Of a DNA stretch of 39,650 nt, positions 21,135-31,138 are shown in pieces. A program made the translations under genes and the position numbers. How positions within the stretch are numbered: position 1 is the first letter of the stretch; every line of letters begins with the position of its first letter. The stretch spans positions 1 to 39,650 of the IMG/VR virus record IMGVR_UViG_3300027734_000143; one strand, given 5' to 3'. This stretch comes from a virus. The notes below the pieces were generated by a model, which had not been told where the DNA came from, searched no databases, and saw only the letters and a program-made list of their open reading frames with translations.

Positions 21135-22301
21135 TTAGTAGTTGATTGAAGATGAAGTCTCAACGCGGTAAAGCGCTTCTTCACGGTAACGAGCGAAGCC
21201 AAGTACGCCGTACCATCCGAGTGGACGGTGACGCATCAACTTGTCAACGACTGGTCCGATAACTACATGTGGTTCTTCGGCAACGGCTTCAGCCAATGCT
21301 TGCTGTCCAGCAAAGTATGTATTGAACACGCGTGTCTCGTGTGTGAATGTAACTGATGTACCAGAAGTAACCTGAGTTACAATAGCCTGGTCAATTGTTA
21401 CTGTTGTTCCACTAACTGCTGTTACGTTTGTACCTGTAGGAATGTTAGTTCCTGCAACCAAGTCACCAACAAGAATTCCTGATGATGATGTAACAGTAAG
21501 AGTTGTAGCACCAACTGCAGATGATGCAGAAGTTGTTGTTGTAGATGTTGACTTAGCAGCACCTACTGTGTCGTTGTACAGACGTGGTGATTCAACATAG
21601 AATGCACCTTCGTATGTACCAATTTCTCCAGCCCAGATTGAGTCATTGCTCTGGTACTCGTGTGGCTGACGCCATGAACCAACACCAGTCTCAGCACGAA
21701 GGTCGTGTGAAACTTCTGGGTGAAGTCCTGCCCAGTAAAGTGAACCCTTACGTGGGATAGCCTTGTTAGCACGCAACTTTGCAGTTGTCTTACGAGCAAG
21801 TGCTGAAGTAAATGTATCTGATGATGTAAGTGTTGCTGTTGAAGTACGTGTTCCACCGTAGAGAGCATTGTCTCCACCGCGTAGTACTGTCTGTGCAACA
21901 TCATCAATTGAGTCTGCCATGTTGAACGCAATGATGTTAGCAACTGCTGGGTCTACGTCAGCAAGGCTGAATAGTTCCAAAGCACGTGTTACTAGTACTG
22001 CGTTACCATACTCGGCAAGAGTAATGGTTGTGTATGTTGGTGTAGCAAGTGCTACAGCATCTGGGTCTGTTGTTTCTGTAAGAGTTGATGTAACCTTTGT
22101 GAGGTCTACGTAACGCTGCAAGACAACTGATGAACCAGGGATGCTTTGACGTGCAGGAGTCTTATCAGACACTGAACGGATTAGTGGTTGTGCACGGAGT
22201 GCGAACTCGATAAGACGGTCATACGCCTTTTGTACGAGACCAGCACCACCAACGGTACCGCCGAGAGACGTTGAACCTGTGGTTGTATATGCATTAGCCA
22301 T
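21135..22301 (-). CDS. Major capsid protein, N4-gp56 family (HK97-fold)
   Basis: Residues 22-130 show the N4-gp56 capsid pattern: RLIEFALRAQPLIRSVSDK, SIPGSSVVLQRYVDL, AEYGNAVLVTRALELFSL and FNMADSIDDVAQTVLRGGDN. The C-terminal part (HVVIGPVVDKLMRHRPLGWYGVL) is also typical. Residues about 250-320 are an inserted Ser/Thr-rich beta module (TTLTVTSSSGILVGDLVAG ... VSGTTVTIDQAI) that may decorate the capsid. A very strong AAGGAGGTGCAAAA leader gives high expression, as expected. The scaffold gene lies just upstream and a hairpin follows. This is the best-supported structural gene. Confidence 0.88.
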   Translation of the reverse strand: MANAYTTTGSTSLGGTVGGAGLVQKAYDRLIEFALRAQPLIRSVSDKTPARQSIPGSSVVLQRYVDLTKVTSTLTETTDPDAVALATPTYTTITLAEYGNAVLVTRALELFSLADVDPAVANIIAFNMADSIDDVAQTVLRGGDNALYGGTRTSTATLTSSDTFTSALARKTTAKLRANKAIPRKGSLYWAGLHPEVSHDLRAETGVGSWRQPHEYQSNDSIWAGEIGTYEGAFYVESPRLYNDTVGAAKSTSTTTTSASSAVGATTLTVTSSSGILVGDLVAGTNIPTGTNVTAVSGTTVTIDQAIVTQVTSGTSVTFTHETRVFNTYFAGQQALAEAVAEEPHVVIGPVVDKLMRHRPLGWYGVLGFARYREEALYRVETSSSINY

Positions 22302-22340
22302 TTTTGCACCTCCTTATGAGGGGTTAGATTTCGGTTGTTG

Positions 22341-22826
22341 TTAGTTAAAGTCGCCCGATTGAATCATTGCAATAATCTCTTCTGCGCTAGCAGCATTGTT
22401 GAGTTTAAGTAATGTGTCATCAGCACGGTCAGGCGTAATCGCCTGTGAAGTCACAATGTCCTGCTGACGTAATGCAGCGCGGTCAAGTGTATTTCTTGGC
22501 TGTTCCTCTTGCTGTACTTGTAATCCGAATACTTCAGCGTTATCATCAAGCCAGTTAGAAACTGACTCTTCTGTTAAATCGCCTTCTAGTTCTCGTGCTA
22601 CTAATCGTGCAGCCTTTGGACTTACGCCCTTATTTTCTAGAACTTTCTTGATGATAGATTCTTTCTGAGCCTTTGAGAAACCCTCAAGTTGGTCAGTTAG
22701 TTCTTTGATACGCTTTTCATCTGCACGCTTGGCTTTACGCAGTTTCTTTAATAAGTCACTGCCATCCATCGGCTCATTTGTGATGTCGTTATCGTCTTCA
22801 TCTTCGTCCCAGTAGTTGTTGCTCAT
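22341..22826 (-). CDS. Capsid scaffolding protein (161 aa)
   Basis: The acidic N-terminus (DEDEDDNDITNE) leads to a charged coiled-coil helix (LLKKLRKAKRADEKRIKELT) and a helical rest. The C-terminus (LLKLNNAASAEEIIAMIQSG) is a likely capsid-binding tail. Size, charge and place just before the capsid gene are diagnostic of a scaffold. The ATG at 22826 follows GGGAGG; an in-frame ATG at 22880 would add 18 residues without a ribosome site. No separate capsid protease is seen. Confidence 0.8.
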   Translation of the reverse strand: MSNNYWDEDEDDNDITNEPMDGSDLLKKLRKAKRADEKRIKELTDQLEGFSKAQKESIIKKVLENKGVSPKAARLVARELEGDLTEESVSNWLDDNAEVFGLQVQQEEQPRNTLDRAALRQQDIVTSQAITPDRADDTLLKLNNAASAEEIIAMIQSGDFN

Positions 22827-22955
22827 AGCAACCGTCCTCCCATATTTCATTAGTTGAATCGCAAACCTCAAGGTCAGCATTGGGGAATGCTGTTTGGCTT
22901 TTGCTACCAGTCTTGTACGCCGTGTTGGGCTGGTCGGTCTACACGGGATTCTTTA

Positions 22956-24788
22956 TTAGAAAGCGCCTTGAGTGTTCTTGGCTAGGCTTCCATATTGTGA
23001 GTTAACTCCAGAGTCACCCATATATTGTGCACGCTCAAGTGACTTTAAACGTTTGCGGTCTTCTGCAGCCTTTTGATTAGATTTAAGAAACTCTTCTTCA
23101 CCAGATTTTTGAGTGTAATCAATTCCTGCTTCATTATAAATGTTACTTAGTTTTTCTGATGTTGGTAAAACAGATTTAATATCTGCTGCGCCTTGAAGCG
23201 CACCAGCACGGTCAATACCATATCTAGCAAGGTCAGTTGCAGATGTGACGTCAGTTGATAAACCTTGACCAAGGAATGCTGCACCAATTTCAGCAGCAGT
23301 TACTTTTTCTTTTAACTTGCCAATTGTATCGCTTGGGCTAAGGAAATAAGCAATTAAATCTTGGTCAGTAAGACTTGGAAACCATTTCTTAAAAGTATCT
23401 TTAATCATTGGGTCAGCATTAACAACACGGTCTTCTACTGTAGAAATACGGTCTTTAAACTCAGGAGCATTAATATCATTTGCCATCCAAGTAGAAAACA
23501 ATTTCCAATTAGTTTTAGAATCAACACTAAGCATACTGCCTAAACCATATGACCTTAGTGTCTCAGCATATGAATTTTCAAGTTCAATGTATGCTGCTTC
23601 GGACATCATGTTAAGTCCCTTTTTTTGACGAGCAAAGTTACCAGCAAAACGCTCAGCATATGCACCACTAGGATTTGTTTTAAGTTTAATCAACGCTTCA
23701 GCGGCTGTAAGCCCTGATGACATGTATCCCTTAATCTCACCTGAAAGGCTATCTAAACCATATGACCGAAACAAATCTTCAAGTGCAGCAAATGCATCTT
23801 TAGTTGTATCACTAATGTCACTAGAACCACCTGAACCACTGCTGCTAGAACCGCCAACACCGCCAGACATATTACGTGCGCCAGTGCCCTTGCCAGTATC
23901 AAAAATATCCAAAGGACTATAATTAAGAGAATCATATTCTGGAGTATATTGACTATAATCCATTCCAGTTACATCTCCAGTAGGTTGTTCACCCAGAGTG
24001 TATCTTCCTTGAAGGTCAAGACGAACTTCACCACCAGTGACAGGGTCAATTGCTGTTACTTTTTCTCCTGATGCTATTGCTGCATTATATGCTTTGAATT
24101 GTTCTGGAGTAAGTTGATTTGTGGTTGGGTCTACAACAAATCTTTTCATACTATAGGCATCACCAAAGTTTTGTCTGTCAATAATTGTGCCAACAGTATC
24201 TTTTCCAAGTGTCCAAGATTCAGATTTATTAGCAAGTGTTTTTACTGTATTAGCACGAGCACCTTTTTTAAGGTATTCATAAACTTCGTTTGCTGGTTGA
24301 TAACGTTGTCCTTCATACTTAGCATTTTGCATTAACTGCATTAAGACTTGATTTACTTTTTGTGCAGCAGTCCAAGATTGTGGCTTACCTGTTGATGGGT
24401 CTAAAGATACACCACCATAATTTTTATCTGCAAGGACGGCTTCTGTAACTGCGTCAATAATTTCTTGAGGTGTGCGATTTTTGCCAGTCTTTGGGTCTAT
24501 TGCCCATTTAGCAATAGTAGAACCAATTATTCCACCTGCACCCGTATCTGGATTATTTTGAAGCATTTGTTCAGCAAATTTTTTATTTGAAGCAATTTCT
24601 GTTGCGCTTTGTCCAGAAGGCGTAGATGCTTTTTTTGCTGCTCTAGCCTCTGCTTCTGCTGCAAGTTTCTTTTCGCGTTCAGCCTTCATTTCTGCTAGGC
24701 GCTCTGCAGTTGTCTTGCCTGCTCTTGCAGCAGCAGCGGCCTTTGCTTCTTCTAAACGTGCTGCATTCTGTGAGTCTGTTGCTGCCAT
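22956..24788 (-). CDS. Virion (probable internal/ejection) protein (610 aa)
   Basis: The N-terminus (about 1-60) is a charged Ala/Lys/Glu helix. A middle part (residues 75-290) holds helical and beta segments and a Gly/Ser linker at about 305-325. Residues about 335-425 contain paired LFRSYGLDSLSGEI and ETLRSYGLGSM elements around GAYAERFAGNFARQKKG, a pattern I have seen in actinophage virion proteins. The C-terminal half is helical. The place with the 416- and 1698-aa proteins suggests they enter the cell with DNA. No lysozyme motif is visible. Confidence 0.65.
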   Translation of the reverse strand: MAATDSQNAARLEEAKAAAAARAGKTTAERLAEMKAEREKKLAAEAEARAAKKASTPSGQSATEIASNKKFAEQMLQNNPDTGAGGIIGSTIAKWAIDPKTGKNRTPQEIIDAVTEAVLADKNYGGVSLDPSTGKPQSWTAAQKVNQVLMQLMQNAKYEGQRYQPANEVYEYLKKGARANTVKTLANKSESWTLGKDTVGTIIDRQNFGDAYSMKRFVVDPTTNQLTPEQFKAYNAAIASGEKVTAIDPVTGGEVRLDLQGRYTLGEQPTGDVTGMDYSQYTPEYDSLNYSPLDIFDTGKGTGARNMSGGVGGSSSSGSGGSSDISDTTKDAFAALEDLFRSYGLDSLSGEIKGYMSSGLTAAEALIKLKTNPSGAYAERFAGNFARQKKGLNMMSEAAYIELENSYAETLRSYGLGSMLSVDSKTNWKLFSTWMANDINAPEFKDRISTVEDRVVNADPMIKDTFKKWFPSLTDQDLIAYFLSPSDTIGKLKEKVTAAEIGAAFLGQGLSTDVTSATDLARYGIDRAGALQGAADIKSVLPTSEKLSNIYNEAGIDYTQKSGEEEFLKSNQKAAEDRKRLKSLERAQYMGDSGVNSQYGSLAKNTQGAF

Positions 24789-24791
24789 TGT

Positions 24792-26042
24792 TTACCCCAT
24801 GAATCCAAACGACTTAAGTATAGTGTCAGCAAAGTTAGCAGCAATACCATGCGCTTCTTCTGTTTGACCCCATAGTGGGTTTGCTTGCATTTGTCTAGTA
24901 AAATCTGCGGTACTCATAAGACCACCATCCTTTGTAATTGCAGCCACAACATCTTTATCAGCCATTGAGTCGGTCAATGCAATACCAAGTTTGCGTGCTT
25001 TAATTAAAGCATACTGGTCAGCAATGTCTTTAACCGTTCCACCATTATTAATGTGGTCTTTAAGGTTACTAAACATAGTCATAGAATTAAGACGCAAACG
25101 TTCTGTTTGCTTGGCAATGTAATCAGCCATTCCAAATCCTTCTTGGACTTTCTTTAATGCCTCAGCAGCAGTCATTGGTTGACCATAGTCAGCAGCAGCC
25201 TTTTGAAGTTTAGCAATATCTGTTGCAACCTTACTGCCCTTTGTAGATGTAAGAATAGTATTAACATCTACACCATCTAGTGCTTTCTTGACAACAGTAT
25301 TTAGCGCACCTATGCGCTCATCTGCTGAAACAGGGGCACCAAGTTTTTGAGTCTTAGTAATCTTTCCAGTTGCATCACGAGTAGATACAGTCTGTACACC
25401 AGACTTTAATTCACGTGCATGGATGTCATTATAAAAGGCATCTTTTTCTTCTTGTGTTGCTTCACGTCCAAGGTTATCTAGGATGTAATCATTGATTTCC
25501 TTGTAAGCATCACCCTTGTCTGTTAAATCTGTTGATGTATCTTTCCAAGTACCAGCCTTACTGGTGCCACCAGTACCAGTAGGCTTTTGTGCCATAAGAA
25601 AAGAAGACATTGGAGCAAATTCAGTCTTACCTTCATAAGCATAACCTTGTACTGATTGAATAGATAAGTCTGAAATAGCATTAACAAGACCACCAATATA
25701 ATTATTATTGTCATATTCAACTTGTTTAATATAACCAGATTTTAATAATGCTTTTTTAAGTGCAGGCAAACCACCAGGAAAGTTTTTAATGTATGCTGCT
25801 TGTGCTTTGTTTAAATCACCAGTAACTTGATATTTAATATTTTTTCCAGAACCAGTAATAATAACAAAATGCTGGTATCCATTTTTGTCTGCAACATACT
25901 GCTGACCATTTTTGGTTACTACTTGATACCTAGCATTATCACCAAAAAAATCTGAATCAATTAAAGAAGTAGCAGAACCACCACTAGGATTAATATTAAC
26001 AGCAGATGAGGTACCGCCAAAGAACTGAATTGGTTCTGCCAT
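24792..26042 (-). CDS. Virion (probable internal/ejection) protein (416 aa)
   Basis: An N-terminal part with GTSSAVNINPSGGSATSLID leads to beta segments (RYQVVTKNGQQYVADKNGYQ) and then a mostly helical body (residues 180-416), for example DIAKLQKAAADYGQPMTAAE. Repeats of Ala/Lys-rich helices suggest elongated helical packing. I recognise no family. It abuts the 610-aa gene by 3 bases and overlaps the 1698-aa gene by TAATG, which indicates a single functional group. Confidence 0.65.
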   Translation of the reverse strand: MAEPIQFFGGTSSAVNINPSGGSATSLIDSDFFGDNARYQVVTKNGQQYVADKNGYQHFVIITGSGKNIKYQVTGDLNKAQAAYIKNFPGGLPALKKALLKSGYIKQVEYDNNNYIGGLVNAISDLSIQSVQGYAYEGKTEFAPMSSFLMAQKPTGTGGTSKAGTWKDTSTDLTDKGDAYKEINDYILDNLGREATQEEKDAFYNDIHARELKSGVQTVSTRDATGKITKTQKLGAPVSADERIGALNTVVKKALDGVDVNTILTSTKGSKVATDIAKLQKAAADYGQPMTAAEALKKVQEGFGMADYIAKQTERLRLNSMTMFSNLKDHINNGGTVKDIADQYALIKARKLGIALTDSMADKDVVAAITKDGGLMSTADFTRQMQANPLWGQTEEAHGIAANFADTILKSFGFMG

Positions 26043-29000
26043 TATGACCTCCGACTAAATGTGATATATGAATCACGAGATAAACTGTCTAGAATTGATT
26101 GGAAAACTGCACGGTTTGCTTCAGTAACATACAAATCACCAGCCATTAAATCTTTAATGTTAGCCTCAACTTGTGCTTTACGTTCACGTTTAATTTCAAT
26201 ACCATTAATAGCATTACCAAAACGTGGGTCTTGGGCAAACGCCATAAAATCTTTAACCATCTTAATTGCTAGACCCATACGTGTGCGTGTGCTTGCATCA
26301 ATATTGGCCTTAGGGTCTGAGATAATTTGTTCTATCTTTGCCATCATATTTGTCTCATCACCAATGCTATTGCCACCGCCAATAAGGGCTTTTGCAAGCA
26401 ATGGATTAGAAGTTTTAAGATTCCTACGGGCATCTTCTGCTTGTCCAATAATTATGGAACGAGCATTAGGGTCTGCCATATTAGATAGCATTTCTTTTTC
26501 TTGCGTTGCAATATTGTAATAAGCCTGCTTATCTTGTGATACTAAAATGTCATCATAATACTTTTCAAGTGTTTTATTAGACATAAGACCTGATGCTTGA
26601 ATCCAGTTATATGATGCTGGTGTAAACTTGCCCACTTGTGGCGCAAAGATATATGCTGCTTCTCCATAGGTTTCAATAAGTTTGCTGTTATCAATAGCCC
26701 AATTCTTAAGTCCTTCAGTATTTCTTACAACAACTTTAGTTGCTTTATCTGTACGAGATACTGTATAGATTAACTTACCTGGGTTATTACCCGTAAATGT
26801 AGCCAATGCTAAACCGTATGGGTCTTGAATATCGCCTTGGCTAGCAATAGTAATACCATTAAGAATGTCAAAGAACTCTGGGCGTAATCCTGTAATTCTG
26901 GCATTCTTTAAGTAATCAGGAACATCCATGCTTTCTTGCATTGAAGGAGCAACGGGTGAAACAAGACCTAAAATAGAACGCAATGCAATAATGTTATGCG
27001 CACTAATGCGCAAGTTCTTAATGTATGCAGTTTTTTCTTCAGCAGTTGAATTAGCATCTAAGTAATAGCCATGTGCCGCCATGTATGCCATAGCCTGCTG
27101 TCCTGCTGTTACTTCTTGACGAGTCTTTTCGTTAAGAGGAAGAATTGACCATAATTTAGTTACAGTTGATGGCACAATAGCACGTGCAATGTCAATATTG
27201 TCACCAATATTACCCAACGCTAGTGTATCTAATTGCTCTCCCGCTTTAGTTAACAATGGATTATTAGTAGCACCCAAAAGGTTTTTAATACCAATAACGC
27301 TTAGCCCTGCCATTGGACCAGCCAATGTAGGTAATCCTGCATCCTGTTGGAATGATGGGTTAACTAATTTTAACTTAAGAGTAAAGTCACTAAATGCTGG
27401 TTGACGGTATCCGTCACCAGTAAGAGCACGTAATGTGGTATCAGTAGCCTTATAGATAATTTTATCCATAGGCATAATGATGTACGGGTCACCATTTTGG
27501 TCTGGATGCACCTCGCCAGTAGCGTCTAAGCCTTGATGTGCCAACCGTAAACGGTACAACACACGTGGTGCTACCTTAGCCATACGCCAAATACGGCGTT
27601 GGAAGTCTTCTGTTGCACGATAGTAACGACCCACAGTACGTGCACTAAATGCTGCGTTAGAACGGATAGCAGGGTTATCAGCAAACATTAATACTCTATC
27701 TGCTGCATTACGAGAAGCAATTTCAGTATAACGCTTTTGTGCCAATGCTTCCATTTGTGAAAGCAAACGTGATTTGCTCTTTTCACTAATGTACATAGCA
27801 GGATGTTCTGCAATTTGTGCATCATATGATTGCTTAATAAACGTTCGTTCAATACCTGCATACTGCTTACGCAATTGCACATAGGTAACCATAACTGCTG
27901 GCTGACGGAACAGGGCATTTATCTGTCTGTCCATGCCTTCCATTAACTTATTACCAAATGCTCGGTATGCACCCTCAATTTCACTAAATCCAGGGAAGTT
28001 AATAGCAGTATTGATTTCACCAACTGGTTGATGTCCTACAGTTAATTCTGAAAAACGCTCATATGGAATACTTGCTGACGCTTTAGCCCACTTGCGTGCA
28101 ACCTTTGCACCTGTTGCTATTTCAAGTTCTTGGAATTTAAGGAACTCATTACGCACCGCATTAAATAATGCTTGGTTATAACCGCTAGAACTACCATGAA
28201 AAGTAGTATAAAGGTCTGTAAGAATACGACCCATTTGGTCACGCACAATACCTACATCATCAACACCACGAGCCTTTAAATCAACTGTTCGTGATGACAT
28301 AGCCTTAAATGCATCTACCGCTGCTTGGTCAAACACATACCATAAGTTAGTTTGTACATTGTATGACAAACCAGCAGCCTCAGATAATTGGTCTAATGCA
28401 TTTTGAAAATGTTCTTTACCAGTTGCACTGTCAATACCACCAGGACGTAACCCTTCATTAGTATAAAATACATAACCTGGGTCAATTACTCGACCATTAG
28501 GTAGTTCTTTACGGTTAGCAACAAAACTTAAGAACCAGTTTTCATGGTGTGCTGCTGTTAACCATGCTTGGTTAGCAATTGCTAAGTCATTTGTAGAAAT
28601 TGAATAGGCTTTAGTGCCACGTTCAAGTTTTAAATCTGATAGGTGCTTTGATAAAGCACTCATATCTACAATACCATCAAGCATTTCTTGCGCATACTTA
28701 CCAGACAAACCGCTTTGAGCCACAATTGAGTTAGCAACTGAGTTAAGCATTTCTGGTTGATGAACAAGTGCTTGCATAAGCAAGCCTTGGTCTTCTTCAC
28801 TAATAAAGCGACCATAGATTCTTATTACTTCTTCACCAATTGCTTCGCGCTTTTGAATATTAGTTAATTGTTCTACTGGTACGCCAAGTTTTTCTGCCAA
28901 AGTACGCATAAGTTCTGCACGTTTTTCAAGACCAATAGCATCTTGTGGTGCTTTACCAATTATTTTAAGCAAACCAGACTTAATTGGACCAACTGCAGAC

Positions 29001-31138
29001 TTAGAACCAGTAAATGCAGTAGACATTTTGCCTAAACGTGAACCCGTACGTGCAGCAAAGTGGAATAAATCTTTACCAGGTGCTGTTAATGCATAGGCTA
29101 AGCCTTCATCAATAGCAGAACGAATACCTAAACGAGGAAACAGTGTAAGTAATGACCAAATATCTGTAATTTTACGTGCTGTTTCACTTGCTGGAATACC
29201 GCCAATAGCATAAAACAGATTCTTCTTTGAACGAATCTGATTAGCCATTGCTGCAATCTCAGCATAAGGTAATGCACCAATAGCCTTTGCTTCTTGGAAT
29301 GGTTGAATGGCGCCAGTGCTTTGCACCATTGGAACGCCATTCTCATTACGCATAGTTATTTCATCAAGAAACTTAGCATGTGATGGATTAACTTCAAGGT
29401 TGCTTACTACACCCATACCAGCCTTGCCACCATACTTATCAGCAAGAATCTTATTCATAAGGATTCTGCCATCAGGTTCTCCACCTAATCCAGCCTTAAG
29501 CATAATTGCTGCATCCATGTTGCGCATAATTACAACTTGTTCATCTTCAGTTGAATCAAGGAACTTGGTAGTCATAAACTCTGCAAGGTCACGTGGCAAA
29601 AGCAAACGTGCCTTGGCAGTAAAGTTTTCAGCAGTCTTAGCAGCATCTGCTCCAAGACGGATTTCAAGATTAAGTGGGCTTTTAGAAGCCATAGTGCCAA
29701 TCTTTTTAAAACCCTTAATTTCAGCAATTGCATCTGTAAGAACTCTTGATTTCATTGCACCAGTCATTACATCAAGAGCATCTCCTGATTGCACAAAAGA
29801 AGAATAGATGTCTTCACCCTGTGCTTCTAACTGCTCAGTTGTACGACCACGTGTAGATAGTGGTCCAAGTTGTTTAGCACTAGTAGCATTAAATACGCTA
29901 TCTAAATAAGATGATAAACCATCAGCCATATTACGATGTGTTTTAGCAATGGCAACACCATTGCGGTAGTAGTCAACACCATCAATACGACCAGATAAAA
30001 GCAAATCTACATTCTTTGCTTGTGAAAAAAACTTTTCAGCAGATGCAGCGTCAACAACATTATTGCGAGCAAATAGATTAATAGCCTCACGGTTTCGATA
30101 ACCAGGATGGTTATCAATTAATTCACGATAAGCAACAGTTTTTTCAGCAGCAGTCTTTGCATCAGAATACTTTTTAATTGCAGGACCAAGTTGATTTTCC
30201 CACAGGTTAAATACTTCTGGTTTAGCCATAACTTCACGAACACCAAGATTAAGTTCACCACGTGCTGCTGCATCAGTAACTGAAGTTGCTAGGCGCTCAC
30301 CAAGAGTAGCACCCTTAGTTGTTCCGCCAGTCATCCATGTTAATGGGTCTATAGCAATTTGATAAACAAAATCTGTAATACCAGAAATGTTTTTAGTTTT
30401 GCCACTAACGTAATCACCCCGCAAGCCACCTGACTTTACTGGCATGTCATCCATCATGCGTGCTAAATCACGACCAGGGCTAAGTTGTGCATACTTAACA
30501 CCATCTATAACTTGCTTAAAATCATCTGGTGAGTTATAAGCCTTTTTAATAGATGTAAGAATCTTTTCATCTGGAGTGCCATATGATTGAATAATTTCAC
30601 CAGGAGTCTTGCCTGCAAGTAATCCTTGTGCAACTAAAGTATCAGTATCGCCAAAGTATTCTTTAACCTTTTTAATAGCACCATCATCATAAAGTGCCTT
30701 GCCGTCCCAAGCATTAGTCCATACTTTTTTGTTAAGTACACTGCCTTGGTCTTGCGCAACTTGACGACCAACTAAATACGGAGTATTAAGTGTGCGTCCA
30801 TAAGTATAAGCAAGGTTATACATTTGAATAAGTGGACTAGCCAAACCTTTGGCTACGTTTTTAACTACGCCAAATGCACGGTCACCAATTGAAGGGTCTG
30901 CCTGTGAATAAACAGCATCTTTAAAAAGAAACTTTAAACCATCTTGAACATCTTTATCAAGTTTAACAAACTGTTGTTTTGCTGTATTGGCAGGCAACTT
31001 AGATAAACGGCGGTGTTCTTTAAGTGAATAACTTAACTGGTTTATTTGTGTTACTTCTGCAGGTGAAAGGTTTGCATTTTTTGCAGCAGCATAAAGATTA
31101 GGAGATGCCTCAGCAACTGTAGGTTCTATGCGCTCCAT
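26042..31138 (-). CDS. Giant virion protein, probable DNA-ejection protein (1698 aa)
   Basis: This gene is 13% of the genome. The product is almost fully helical and has no clear enzyme motif, transmembrane segment or signal peptide. Segments include AKGLASPLIQMYNLAYTYGR, RSAIDEGLAYALTAPGKDLF, and ARTVGRYYRATEDFQRRIWR near residue 1160-1180, the last a pattern met in other phage giant virion proteins. There is no virion RNA polymerase motif set. Large internal virion proteins of this kind in short-tailed phages form a channel for DNA entry; the position between portal and scaffold is unusual for that. Function is inference. Confidence 0.7.
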   Translation of the reverse strand: MERIEPTVAEASPNLYAAAKNANLSPAEVTQINQLSYSLKEHRRLSKLPANTAKQQFVKLDKDVQDGLKFLFKDAVYSQADPSIGDRAFGVVKNVAKGLASPLIQMYNLAYTYGRTLNTPYLVGRQVAQDQGSVLNKKVWTNAWDGKALYDDGAIKKVKEYFGDTDTLVAQGLLAGKTPGEIIQSYGTPDEKILTSIKKAYNSPDDFKQVIDGVKYAQLSPGRDLARMMDDMPVKSGGLRGDYVSGKTKNISGITDFVYQIAIDPLTWMTGGTTKGATLGERLATSVTDAAARGELNLGVREVMAKPEVFNLWENQLGPAIKKYSDAKTAAEKTVAYRELIDNHPGYRNREAINLFARNNVVDAASAEKFFSQAKNVDLLLSGRIDGVDYYRNGVAIAKTHRNMADGLSSYLDSVFNATSAKQLGPLSTRGRTTEQLEAQGEDIYSSFVQSGDALDVMTGAMKSRVLTDAIAEIKGFKKIGTMASKSPLNLEIRLGADAAKTAENFTAKARLLLPRDLAEFMTTKFLDSTEDEQVVIMRNMDAAIMLKAGLGGEPDGRILMNKILADKYGGKAGMGVVSNLEVNPSHAKFLDEITMRNENGVPMVQSTGAIQPFQEAKAIGALPYAEIAAMANQIRSKKNLFYAIGGIPASETARKITDIWSLLTLFPRLGIRSAIDEGLAYALTAPGKDLFHFAARTGSRLGKMSTAFTGSKSAVGPIKSGLLKIIGKAPQDAIGLEKRAELMRTLAEKLGVPVEQLTNIQKREAIGEEVIRIYGRFISEEDQGLLMQALVHQPEMLNSVANSIVAQSGLSGKYAQEMLDGIVDMSALSKHLSDLKLERGTKAYSISTNDLAIANQAWLTAAHHENWFLSFVANRKELPNGRVIDPGYVFYTNEGLRPGGIDSATGKEHFQNALDQLSEAAGLSYNVQTNLWYVFDQAAVDAFKAMSSRTVDLKARGVDDVGIVRDQMGRILTDLYTTFHGSSSGYNQALFNAVRNEFLKFQELEIATGAKVARKWAKASASIPYERFSELTVGHQPVGEINTAINFPGFSEIEGAYRAFGNKLMEGMDRQINALFRQPAVMVTYVQLRKQYAGIERTFIKQSYDAQIAEHPAMYISEKSKSRLLSQMEALAQKRYTEIASRNAADRVLMFADNPAIRSNAAFSARTVGRYYRATEDFQRRIWRMAKVAPRVLYRLRLAHQGLDATGEVHPDQNGDPYIIMPMDKIIYKATDTTLRALTGDGYRQPAFSDFTLKLKLVNPSFQQDAGLPTLAGPMAGLSVIGIKNLLGATNNPLLTKAGEQLDTLALGNIGDNIDIARAIVPSTVTKLWSILPLNEKTRQEVTAGQQAMAYMAAHGYYLDANSTAEEKTAYIKNLRISAHNIIALRSILGLVSPVAPSMQESMDVPDYLKNARITGLRPEFFDILNGITIASQGDIQDPYGLALATFTGNNPGKLIYTVSRTDKATKVVVRNTEGLKNWAIDNSKLIETYGEAAYIFAPQVGKFTPASYNWIQASGLMSNKTLEKYYDDILVSQDKQAYYNIATQEKEMLSNMADPNARSIIIGQAEDARRNLKTSNPLLAKALIGGGNSIGDETNMMAKIEQIISDPKANIDASTRTRMGLAIKMVKDFMAFAQDPRFGNAINGIEIKRERKAQVEANIKDLMAGDLYVTEANRAVFQSILDSLSRDSYITFSRRS

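Noticed and set aside
26042-31138. Possible virion RNA polymerase, suggested by the N4-type capsid and a DQMGR stretch
   Set aside because: Only one short match to the D/TxxGR motif is present; I see no R...K...YG motif B or HxxD motif C at the right distances. It is more likely a structural or ejection protein.
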